Shown here: positions 52,015 through 59,920 of the stretch, in pieces
Layout of the letters: each line of letters starts with the position of its first letter
How positions within the stretch are numbered: position 1 is the first letter of the stretch
NCBI GenBank assembly: GCA_021773815.1
Contig: JAJFJS010000080.1
Span: forward strand, 1-64,000
DNA: 64,000 bases
Direction of reading: 5' to 3'
Source: Gammaproteobacteria bacterium
GTDB taxonomy: Bacteria > Pseudomonadota > Gammaproteobacteria > Steroidobacterales > GCA-2729495
Notes under the pieces: model-generated
The model's database searches: none
Told to the model about the DNA's origin: nothing
The model's input: only the letters and a program-made list of their open reading frames with translations
Program-made: the position numbers and the translations under genes

Positions 52015-53310
52015 ATGAGTGCGAAAACCTTTCAGCTGAACGATTCTGAGACGGGCAAGACGGTTGATCTGGAGGCCCGGCCCGGCACCGTCGGCCCCGG
52101 TGTTCTGGACGTACGTTCCCTGTATGCGTCAACCGGAAAATTCACGTATGACCCGGGCTTTGCGGCAACGGCTAGCTGCGAGAGCGGCATCACCTATATC
52201 GACGGCACGAAAGGTTTATTGATGTACCGGGGCTACCCGGTCGAGCAACTCGCTGCAAACAGTTCGTTCCTCGAAGTCTGTTACCTGTTGCTGTACGGCG
52301 AACTGCCGACGGGCGACGAACTGGCGAAATTCGACGACACCGTGCGTATGCACACGATGCTCAACGAGACGATGCTGCGCCTGTTCAACGGGTTCCATCA
52401 TGACGCGCATCCGATGGCGATGGTCGCCGGCGTCGTCGGCTCGATGTCGGCGTTTTATCACGACACGACGGATATCCATGATCCTCGCCATCGCGACATC
52501 TTTGCGCATCGAATCCTGGCCAAGATGCCGACGATTGCCGCCGCGGCCTACAAGCACACGATGGGTCAGGCATTCATGTATCCGCGTAACGACCTGAATT
52601 ACGCGGAAAACCTGTTGCACATGTTCTTCGCCGTGCCGGCGGAGAGCTACGAAGTCGATCCCGTATCCGCCGAGGCTCTGGATCTGCTGTTCATCCTGCA
52701 TGCCGATCACGAGCAGAACTGCAGCACGTCGACGGTCCGCATGGCGGGTAGTTCGGGCACCAATCCTTACTCGGCTATCGCTGCCGGGATCGCGGCCCTG
52801 TGGGGTCCGGCGCACGGGGGCGCCAACGAGGCGGTGCTGAACATGCTCGAACACATCGGTTCGGTCGATCGTATCGAGAAATATGTCGCCAAGGCCAAGG
52901 ACAAGGATGATCCGTTCCGGCTCATGGGCTTCGGCCACCGCGTGTACAAGAATCACGATCCGCGTGCGACGATCATTCGCGGCGCCTGTCACAAGGTGCT
53001 CGAAAAGATCGGCCGCACCGATTCCCCGTTGTTCGAGCTCGCGCTGAAGCTCGAGGAAATCGCACTTCGGGACGAGTACTTCATCGAGAAGAAGCTCTAC
53101 CCGAATGTCGATTTCTATTCCGGCATCATCTACCGGGCGCTCGGCATCCCGACATCGATGTTTACCGTGATGTTCGCCATCGCGCGAACTGTCGGCTGGG
53201 TTTCTCACTGGCGGGAAATGATCGTCGATCCGGACACCCGTATCGGGCGTCCGCGCCAGCTCTATATCGGCCCAACGGCCCGCGACTACGTCGACGTCGA
53301 CAAGCGTTAG
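52015..53310 (+). CDS. gltA: Citrate synthase
   Basis: A 431-residue type II (hexameric, gammaproteobacterial) citrate synthase, first step of the TCA cycle. I use [17 protein letters not shown] is about 14 bases upstream, somewhat far. Catalytic regions are [25 protein letters not shown] and NVDFYSGII. The operon is single-gene. Confidence 0.97.
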   Translation: MSAKTFQLNDSETGKTVDLEARPGTVGPGVLDVRSLYASTGKFTYDPGFAATASCESGITYIDGTKGLLMYRGYPVEQLAANSSFLEVCYLLLYGELPTGDELAKFDDTVRMHTMLNETMLRLFNGFHHDAHPMAMVAGVVGSMSAFYHDTTDIHDPRHRDIFAHRILAKMPTIAAAAYKHTMGQAFMYPRNDLNYAENLLHMFFAVPAESYEVDPVSAEALDLLFILHADHEQNCSTSTVRMAGSSGTNPYSAIAAGIAALWGPAHGGANEAVLNMLEHIGSVDRIEKYVAKAKDKDDPFRLMGFGHRVYKNHDPRATIIRGACHKVLEKIGRTDSPLFELALKLEEIALRDEYFIEKKLYPNVDFYSGIIYRALGIPTSMFTVMFAIARTVGWVSHWREMIVDPDTRIGRPRQLYIGPTARDYVDVDKR

Positions 53311-53318
53311 CCGCTTTT

Positions 53319-53342
53319 CCGCTGCCGCGATCGCGGCAGCGG
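53319..53342 (+). terminator. 24-bp perfect palindrome between convergent genes
   Basis: CCGCTGCCGCGA and its exact reverse complement abut with no loop, directly after gltA and one base before the stop of the convergent gene at 53344. It probably acts as a bidirectional terminator; neither side has a long T run. Confidence 0.6.
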
Positions 53343-53343
53343 T

Positions 53344-53949
53344 TCAGTCGAGCAGCGCCTCGACCTCACGGATCCCCGCGCGCTGCATCGGCTTGCCGTC
53401 GACCGGACTCAGCGGCGCGTGGCGGCGATGCTTTTCCGCGAACACGGTCGCAGAGCAGTAGAAATCTTCCGTCCTGAACCGGTACCCGGGGAACGGCTCG
53501 GGCACGCCGGGACGAAAACGGTGGCGTAACTGCGTGTGACGGTGGTCGAAACCCATGGCGTCGAGCGTAGCGCCGACGGCCTCATGCGCATCGCTGAACA
53601 GGTGCAGGTCTATGGCGGAAAAATCGGTCGCGGTGCCGCTCAGCACCGGCCCGACGAGCCGCGCATGATAAATTTCCAGCGCGCGCAAGATCGACAGGGC
53701 CGCGCCGCGCAGTTCGCAGAGTAGCGCCGGCTGGTCTGCCGCATGAAAAATGCGAATGCGTTCGGCGAGCGCGCGGTTGATTTCCTCGTTGCTCGGTAGC
53801 GGCGTGCCGCCGGTCGGCAGGCCGAGGCGCTCCACGGCTTTTGCCTTGGCGCTGCGGAAATCGGCCAGACCTTCCTCCTGGATAATGCGCGCCGCTTCGT
53901 TGGCGACGGAAGCGCGCCGGTTATCGGGCCGAAGACGAGCTCGTTTCAT
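53344..53949 (-). CDS. Conserved hypothetical protein, nucleotidyltransferase-like
   Basis: A 201-residue protein starting MKRARLRPDNRRAS, whose ATG overlaps the ponA stop (ATGA), so translation is coupled. The N-terminus reads VANEAARIIQEEGLADFRSAKAKAVERLGL, a helical segment; the C-terminal half has VEALLD and PFPGYRFRTEDFY. I recall similar proteins beside other genes of gammaproteobacteria annotated as hypothetical or nucleotidyltransferase-like, without function. I do not assign one. Confidence 0.65.
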   Translation of the reverse strand: MKRARLRPDNRRASVANEAARIIQEEGLADFRSAKAKAVERLGLPTGGTPLPSNEEINRALAERIRIFHAADQPALLCELRGAALSILRALEIYHARLVGPVLSGTATDFSAIDLHLFSDAHEAVGATLDAMGFDHRHTQLRHRFRPGVPEPFPGYRFRTEDFYCSATVFAEKHRRHAPLSPVDGKPMQRAGIREVEALLD

Positions 53950-56627
53950 CAGAAAATATCTTCTTCAGCGGAATTGGTGCCGCCGGCAAAGCCGAGCGCG
54001 GAACCGGCCCCGGTCGGCTGTCGTTCCGGCACCTGGCCTTCGCGGAAAAGCTCGAATATCGCGCCCACGTAGCCGGCCGGTGCCAGCAGACCGGTTTCCG
54101 GGACGATGCGCGCCGTAATAATGCCCGGCGGGCGCGGGATCGTCGCGTCACCGGTGCCGTCGAGCGCCACCTGCATGAAATATTTCCAGATCGGCAAAGC
54201 GGTGCGGCTGCCTTCTTCGCCGGCGCCCAGTGAGCGGTCTTCGTCGAACCCGACCCATGCGGTGGCGACGAGGTCGCCGTTGAAGCCGCTGAACCAGGCG
54301 TCGCGACGGTCATTGGATGTGCCGGTCTTGCCGGCCAGGTCGGGGCGGCCGAGTGAGCGGGCGCGCCGCCCGGTGCCGCGCTGGATGACGTCGCGCATCA
54401 TGTCGTAAACCAGGTACGCGTTTTCCGCCGTGATGATACGTGCCGGCGGCCGGCCGGCGGAGGCAAAAAACACGGGCGTGTCGTCGCGAGCGGGTCGCCA
54501 GTTCAGGCCGTGCTGAATCATTGCGTCGATACCCGGATACCGCGGGATCTCCGTACCGACCGGTGAGTCGACGAGCGGTTCGTCAGCCATCGTGTCGTGC
54601 ATTGGATCGGAAACAGCGGCAGCAACCGGCGTCGGGGTTGCTGTCGGCGTTGCTTGCGATGTTGCGGCGGCGAATTCGAGGTTATTGACGGCCGGCTCGG
54701 GCAGCGGTTCGCAGGCGCGACAGGCCAGCGCCGCATCCGCCTGAAAAACCATGTTGCCGGCCGAGTCAAGAACCCGGTCGATCAGGTAGGGGTCGGTCCG
54801 GAATCCGCCGCTGGCGAACGCCGCATAGCCGGCGGCTACCTCGGCCGGCGACGCGCCGCCGCTGCCGAGTGCCAGCGAAAGGTCCCTGGGCAGGGCACTC
54901 GGCGGCAGCCCGAACGGTTCGAGATGCCGGATCGCGGCGCCCAGCCCGGTGCCGCGGAGTATCCGCACCGAAACGAGGTTCAGGGATTTGACCAGCGCCT
55001 CGCGCATGCGCGTCGGGCCGTGGAAACGGCGGGAATAGTTTTCCGGGCGCCATGCCTCTTCGAGATTGGAGTCGTTGAAAACGACCGGTGCATCGTTGAT
55101 CAGCGTGGCAGTCGTAAAACCGTTGTCCAGCGCCGCGGAATAAATGAATGGTTTGAACGAAGAACCCGGCTGGCGCTTGGCCTGTACGGCGCGGTTGAAC
55201 TTGCTGGCGGAGAAATCGAAGCCGCCGGTCAGCGCCACGGTCGCGCCGTCATGCGGATCGAGCGCGACGAAAGCGCCCTGAACGAGCGGGGTCTGCGCCA
55301 GTTTCCAGCCCTTGTCGGTATGGAACACCTGGATCACGTCGCCGGCCGAGACCATGGCATCTATGGATTTCGGGGCGTCACCGATGACGTCGTCGGTGAC
55401 GAAGGGACGCCAGCGCATGTTGTCCCAAGGCACGGAAACGCGGCCGATGTCGTGTACATAAAGGTGTGCGGTGTTGTCTGCATCAGTTATGAGTACGATC
55501 GCGTGGCGCAGGTTTTCCAGCCGCGGATAGCGGCTCAGCAGCGTATCGAGTTCGGCATTGCCTGGCATCATGGCGGCGCCCGGCTCATCGTCGTTCGGCT
55601 CATTACCAGTGGGGAACTCGAGGACGCCGCGTTCCACCGGGCCGCGATAGCCGTGCCGTCGGTCGTATTCAAGCAGTGCGGTGCGCACTGCGCTGTCAGC
55701 GGCGCGCTGTAGTTTCGAATCGATGGTCGTGATCACCCGGTAGCCGTCCGTGTAGACGTCCAGCCCGTAGCGGGCGACCATTTCCGCGCGCACCATCTCG
55801 GTGACGTATGGCGCGTCCAGCTCGACCCGGGGCCCGTACAGATGCGACTCCATCGGCAAATCCAGAGCCCGTGTGTATTCGTCGCGCGTGATGAAATCGA
55901 GCTCGAACATGCGTCGCAGTACATAAGCGCGTCGCTCGGTGGCCCGCTCGATATCCCGAATCGGGTTCAGCGCGGATGGTGCTTTCGGCATGCCCGCGAT
56001 CGTCGCGGCCTCGGCGACGTTCAGCTCGGCGAGCGACTTGCCGAAATAGACCTCGGCGGCGGCGGCGACACCGTAGGCGCGCTGGCCCAGAAAGATCTTG
56101 TTCAGATAAAGCGTCAGTATCTCCTGCTTGGAGAACTCGCTCTCGATCTGCACGGCCAGGATCAGCTCCTTGGCCTTGCGCACGAACGATCGTTCACGGG
56201 TCAAAAAGTATACGCGCGCGAGTTGCTGTGTGATCGTGCTGCCGCCCTGACTGCGCGAGCCCGTGCGGGCCAGGTTGAACGCGGCGCGCATGATGCCCTG
56301 GTAATCAAACCCCGGATGCTCGAAGAACCGGTCGTCTTCGGCGGCGAGGAAGGCATTGATAACGACCGCGGGAATCTCATCGTAGGCGGCCGGCGTGCGT
56401 CGTTTCTCGCCGATCTGCGCCATGAGCCGGCTGTCGCGCGTGTAAATGCGCAGCGGTGTCTGCAACTCGACGTTGCGCAGCGTCTCGGCCGAAGGCAGGC
56501 TCGGCGCGAGGTAGAAATAGGCGCCTGCGATAACCGTGAGCACGAGCATAATGCCAGTGATCGCCAGGGCGCCCACCAGCGGCAGGAATCGAGAGAGTTT
56601 GCGAGCCGTCATCTTGTGGATCCGCAT
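53949..56627 (-). CDS. ponA: Penicillin-binding protein 1A (class A PBP)
   Basis: An 892-residue bifunctional peptidoglycan synthase. After one membrane helix comes the GT51 glycosyltransferase (EDDRFFEHPGFDYQGI, GGSTITQQLAR), an OB-like insert, and the transpeptidase with S-x-x-K (PGSSFKPF), SLN and KTGT motifs. The region about 700-760 is a Pro/Ala/Thr-rich insert before the last part. It is divergent from pilM, a classical gammaproteobacterial pairing. Confidence 0.96.
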   Translation of the reverse strand: MRIHKMTARKLSRFLPLVGALAITGIMLVLTVIAGAYFYLAPSLPSAETLRNVELQTPLRIYTRDSRLMAQIGEKRRTPAAYDEIPAVVINAFLAAEDDRFFEHPGFDYQGIMRAAFNLARTGSRSQGGSTITQQLARVYFLTRERSFVRKAKELILAVQIESEFSKQEILTLYLNKIFLGQRAYGVAAAAEVYFGKSLAELNVAEAATIAGMPKAPSALNPIRDIERATERRAYVLRRMFELDFITRDEYTRALDLPMESHLYGPRVELDAPYVTEMVRAEMVARYGLDVYTDGYRVITTIDSKLQRAADSAVRTALLEYDRRHGYRGPVERGVLEFPTGNEPNDDEPGAAMMPGNAELDTLLSRYPRLENLRHAIVLITDADNTAHLYVHDIGRVSVPWDNMRWRPFVTDDVIGDAPKSIDAMVSAGDVIQVFHTDKGWKLAQTPLVQGAFVALDPHDGATVALTGGFDFSASKFNRAVQAKRQPGSSFKPFIYSAALDNGFTTATLINDAPVVFNDSNLEEAWRPENYSRRFHGPTRMREALVKSLNLVSVRILRGTGLGAAIRHLEPFGLPPSALPRDLSLALGSGGASPAEVAAGYAAFASGGFRTDPYLIDRVLDSAGNMVFQADAALACRACEPLPEPAVNNLEFAAATSQATPTATPTPVAAAVSDPMHDTMADEPLVDSPVGTEIPRYPGIDAMIQHGLNWRPARDDTPVFFASAGRPPARIITAENAYLVYDMMRDVIQRGTGRRARSLGRPDLAGKTGTSNDRRDAWFSGFNGDLVATAWVGFDEDRSLGAGEEGSRTALPIWKYFMQVALDGTGDATIPRPPGIITARIVPETGLLAPAGYVGAIFELFREGQVPERQPTGAGSALGFAGGTNSAEEDIF

Positions 56628-57060
56628 TCGACAGAATGTCCCTATTCGAAAAGCGGAGCTAATCCCTTGCCAACAACGAGTCGATTATGCATATTAGCCG
56701 CGGTTTTTGGGCAAACTCGCTGAAAGGCGGGGACGCAAAGCCACCGGTCTAAGGGATTGCAACGGCTGTGACGATGTGGGATGTCGCGGCGGGGAATCGG
56801 GTCCTAAGACAGCGGGGCTGCCGATGTGCCGGGCCGGCGGGGCCCGCGGCAGTCGCTTCTGTCCTTTCGGATTTTCCCGTATCGCACGATTTCCCGCTTG
56901 GGCGCAACGCCCGGCCCGAATCCGGTGGCAAGAGTATCGGATGGAAAAGTGTGAAGTAGTCATGGTTGCTTTATATCCAGTACGATATATAGTTAAATCG
57001 GCTAGCTAAGGCGCTTGACCATATTTTTTACGCAAGCTGCGGACTTAGAAGGGAAAAAAT
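56628..57060 (+). other. Divergent ponA-pilM intergenic region
   Basis: A 433-bp gap that holds the GEMM aptamer (56697-56850) and a 3' leader to pilM. After the aptamer a GC hairpin (GGGCC/GGCCC, near 56831-56845) precedes CCTTTCGGATTTTCC; this may be an expression platform. The ponA promoter should be at its left end. Confidence 0.6.
56697..56850 (+). ncRNA. Cyclic-di-GMP-I (GEMM) riboswitch aptamer upstream of pilMNOPQ
   Basis: Conserved GEMM-I elements occur in order: GGGCAAAC (56709-56716), a P2 stem CTCGC/GCGGG capped by a GAAA tetraloop (56716-56731), GGGGACGCAAAGCC (56729-56742), CCGGTCTAAGG, and the 3' core AGCGGGGCTGCCGATG (56811-56826). The bases that contact the ligand in Vc2 (G20, A47, C92) appear to be conserved; G at position 20 argues for c-di-GMP over the cGAMP variant. 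P3 is longer than usual. An outer pairing GCCGCGG (56697-56703) with CCGCGGC (56844-56850) can form P1 or an alternative stem. The strand points at pilM, 57061. Confidence 0.85.
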
Positions 57061-58122
57061 GTGCTTTTCGGGTCACGTTCAAAGCCCCTGATCGGACTTG
57101 ACATAACCACGTCATCGATCAAGCTGCTGGAATTAGAGCAGAGCGGCAAGGTATTCCGTGCTGAATGCTATGCCGCCGAAGCAACGCCTCCGAACTCAAT
57201 TAATGAGAAGAGCATTGTCGACGCGGATGCAGTCGGCGAGGCGATTCGTCGTGCCGTCAAGCGATCCGGAACGAAGGCCCAGGAGGTCGCGATCGCCATC
57301 AGTGGCGATGCGGCAATTACCAAGGTCATTCAGATGCCGGCGAATCTCGGCCAGAATGAACTCGAGGGACAGGTCGAGATTCAGGCCGACCAGTACATCC
57401 CGTTCCCGATGGAGGAAGTCAGCTTCGATTTCGAAATCATGGGTCCCTCGGCCAATGATCCCGAGATGAACGACGTACTGCTGGTCGCGACGCGCACCGA
57501 AAACGTCGACCAGCGGCGAGCGGCCGTCGAGGCCGCCGGGCTCAAGGCCCGGGTCGTCGACGTCGAGCCGTTCGCGCTTGAGAATGCCTGCACCCTGTTG
57601 GCTCACCAGATGCCTGACGGCGGGCAGGACCACCTGATCGCGATCGTCGATTTCGGCGCGAGTAACACGACGTTCAGTGTGTTGCAGGATATGCGTGTGA
57701 TTTATACGCGCGACTTTTCTTTCGGTGGTCAGCAGTTGACCGAAGAAATCATGCGGACCTACGGCCTCAGCCTCGAGGACGCCGGTCGTGCCAAAAAGGA
57801 AGGCGGGCTGCCGAGCAACTACCAGCCCGAGGTTCTCGATCCGTTCATCGACGACATGACCCAGCAGGTCAGCCGATCGATGCAGTTTTTCCTTGCGTCT
57901 GCGGGCGGCCGCGAGCAGCCGGACCAGATCCTGGTGCTCGGCGGGTGCGCGAATATCCCGGGTGTTGCCGACGTAATTTCGAGCAAGGTCGGCGTGCCCA
58001 CGGAGATCGGTGATCCGCTGGGCCACATGAAAATCTCGTCCAAAGCCAAATCGCAGGGCGTGCGCGCGGATTCGACCGCTCTGTTAACGGCCTTTGGACT
58101 CGCGCTACGGAGTTTTGACTGA
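57061..58122 (+). CDS. pilM: Type IV pilus assembly protein PilM
   Basis: A 353-residue actin-like ATPase that couples cytoplasmic motors to the inner-membrane PilNO platform. GTG start with AAGGG upstream. It begins MLFGSRSKPLIGLDITTSSIK (phosphate-1 motif) and has IVDFGASNTTFSVLQ and ILVLGGCANIPGVADVI. First gene of the pilMNOPQ operon under the predicted riboswitch. Confidence 0.96.
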   Translation: MLFGSRSKPLIGLDITTSSIKLLELEQSGKVFRAECYAAEATPPNSINEKSIVDADAVGEAIRRAVKRSGTKAQEVAIAISGDAAITKVIQMPANLGQNELEGQVEIQADQYIPFPMEEVSFDFEIMGPSANDPEMNDVLLVATRTENVDQRRAAVEAAGLKARVVDVEPFALENACTLLAHQMPDGGQDHLIAIVDFGASNTTFSVLQDMRVIYTRDFSFGGQQLTEEIMRTYGLSLEDAGRAKKEGGLPSNYQPEVLDPFIDDMTQQVSRSMQFFLASAGGREQPDQILVLGGCANIPGVADVISSKVGVPTEIGDPLGHMKISSKAKSQGVRADSTALLTAFGLALRSFD

Positions 58123-58123
58123 T

Positions 58124-58702
58124 ATGCCACGCATTAATCTGTTGCCATGGCGTGATGAGCTCCGGGCCGAGCGGCGCAATCAATTCTTCATTGCGCTAGG
58201 CGCGGCGGCCGGCATTGCGGCATTCGTGATACTGATCAGCAATATCACGTTCAACAGCATCATCGATCATCAGGGTGACCGTAACCGGATGCTGCAGTCA
58301 GAGATCGATATGCTGAACATCAAGATCAAGGAAATCATTGATCTTGAGGATCAGAAAGATCGCTTGCTCGCACGGATGGAGATCATCGAGCAATTGCAGC
58401 GCAGTCGGCCCGGTATCGTTCATGTGTTCGAGGAACTCGTGACGACATTGCCCGATGGCGTATTCCTGAAGGAAGTTAAGCAGGACGGCACGCGTCTCGA
58501 GATCAGGGGCTCCGCGGAATCGAATACTCGGGTATCGGCGCTGATGCGCAATATCGACAAATCAGATTGGCTTGGCAGCCCGGATCTTGAGGTGGTTGAG
58601 GTCAAATCCGCGAGCTCCGAGAGCGGCCGACGGGCGAGCGAGTTTACGGTTTTTGCCCAGTCGCTGACGTCGAATCAGGGTGACGAGGAGGGAGTGCAAT
58701 GA
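58124..58702 (+). CDS. pilN: Type IV pilus assembly protein PilN
   Basis: A 192-residue inner-membrane protein. The start MPRINLLPWRDELR (the INLLPWR motif binds PilM) is used, one base after the pilM stop. One membrane helix follows, then a coiled coil and a ferredoxin-like periplasmic domain (FLKEVKQDGTRLEIRGSAESN). It overlaps pilO by four bases. Confidence 0.96.
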   Translation: MPRINLLPWRDELRAERRNQFFIALGAAAGIAAFVILISNITFNSIIDHQGDRNRMLQSEIDMLNIKIKEIIDLEDQKDRLLARMEIIEQLQRSRPGIVHVFEELVTTLPDGVFLKEVKQDGTRLEIRGSAESNTRVSALMRNIDKSDWLGSPDLEVVEVKSASSESGRRASEFTVFAQSLTSNQGDEEGVQ

Positions 58703-59328
58703 ACTTCCTCGAAGAACTCCAGAATCTGGATTTCAATGATATTGGCCGCTGGCCGTTTCTTTTTCGCGCGATGTTCGTCGGCCTGGCCTTCGTCGTCGCG
58801 GTCGGCGCCGGGTTCTATTATTTCGTCTACAACGAGCAAATGCCGAGACTGGAACGCGCCGAACAGGAAGAACAGGAATTGCGGGCATCTTTCGAGCAGA
58901 AGCAGAAGAAGGCCGCAAATTTCCAGGCGTACCGTGATCAACTGGCCGAGATCGAGCGGTCATTCGGCACGATGCTGAGACAACTGCCCGGCAAAACCGA
59001 AATACCCAATTTGCTGGTCGACATTTCGCAAACGGGCCTGGCGGCCGGATTGCAGGAGGAACTGTTTCAGCCGGTTGCCGAGTTGCAGATGGATTTTTAC
59101 GCCGAGAAGCCGATCAAGATACGTCTCAAGGGTACGTATCACGAGTTCGGCAAGTTCGTCAGTGATATCGCCGCGTTGCCGCGGATCGTGACGCTCCACG
59201 ACATCGCGATCACGAGTGCGCGCGACGCCGGCGAAAAGGGCAGCGATGAACTGGTGCTCAACGTCACGGCGAAGACCTATCGTTATCTCGACGAAAGCGA
59301 TGAGGCCGGTGCGGAGAATTCGGGGTGA
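58699..59328 (+). CDS. pilO: Type IV pilus assembly protein PilO
   Basis: A 209-residue partner of PilN: one membrane helix (FLFRAMFVGLAFVVAVGAGFYYFVY), a coiled coil (RLERAEQEEQELRASFEQKQK) and a periplasmic domain (LQEELFQPVAELQMDFYAEKPIKIRLKG). ATGA overlap with pilN and GTGA with pilP show tight coupling. Confidence 0.96.
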   Translation: MNFLEELQNLDFNDIGRWPFLFRAMFVGLAFVVAVGAGFYYFVYNEQMPRLERAEQEEQELRASFEQKQKKAANFQAYRDQLAEIERSFGTMLRQLPGKTEIPNLLVDISQTGLAAGLQEELFQPVAELQMDFYAEKPIKIRLKGTYHEFGKFVSDIAALPRIVTLHDIAITSARDAGEKGSDELVLNVTAKTYRYLDESDEAGAENSG

Positions 59329-59852
59329 ATGGAATGGAGCGGAACGCGCTGTTGATCAGACGATTGTTGCCGGCGCTTGCGGCGCTGGTCCTTACGGCCT
59401 GCGGAAGCGGCATGGAAGACCTCGAGCAATATGTTGCCGAAGTGAAACAGCGACCGGGCGGCCGTATCGAGCCGCTGCCCCAGATCAAGCCTTATGAAAC
59501 GTTCGACTACAGCGTCGCAGCGCTGCGTTCGCCGTTCGTGCAGGATGGCCCTGCGGCCGATAGCGGGACGCCGTCGGGACCGTCGCCGGTCAAGAATCGC
59601 AACAAGGAATTTCTGGAACAGTTTCCGCTCGATACGCTGAACATGGTCGGCACGCTGGTCCGCGACAGCAAGACGTACGGACTGGTACAGACCGGTGACG
59701 GACTCGTGCACCGCGTGCTGCCGGGAAATTACATCGGTCAGAACGATGGGCGCGTCGTTTCGATCAGCGAGAGCAAAATCGAAGTGGAGGAACTGGTGCC
59801 GAACGGTATCGGCAGTTTCTTCAAGCGCAGTGCGGGAATCGGGATTGACTGA
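59325..59852 (+). CDS. pilP: Type IV pilus assembly lipoprotein PilP
   Basis: A 175-residue lipoprotein linking PilNO to the secretin. GTG start overlapping pilO. The lipobox LTAC is at about residue 24. The C-terminal domain has the PilP signature LNMVGTLVRDSKTYGLVQTGDGLVHRV and the conserved GNYIGQNDGRVVSI. Confidence 0.95.
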   Translation: MNGMERNALLIRRLLPALAALVLTACGSGMEDLEQYVAEVKQRPGGRIEPLPQIKPYETFDYSVAALRSPFVQDGPAADSGTPSGPSPVKNRNKEFLEQFPLDTLNMVGTLVRDSKTYGLVQTGDGLVHRVLPGNYIGQNDGRVVSISESKIEVEELVPNGIGSFFKRSAGIGID

Positions 59853-59920
59853 TTATTGGACCTCCGGGTCGATTGAGTGAACGACAGGCGCCCTGGATGG
59901 GGGTTTGGGAGTACTTGAGA

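Noticed and set aside
54597-55712. Plus-strand frame of 371 codons
   Set aside because: Antisense to ponA, which has all catalytic motifs.
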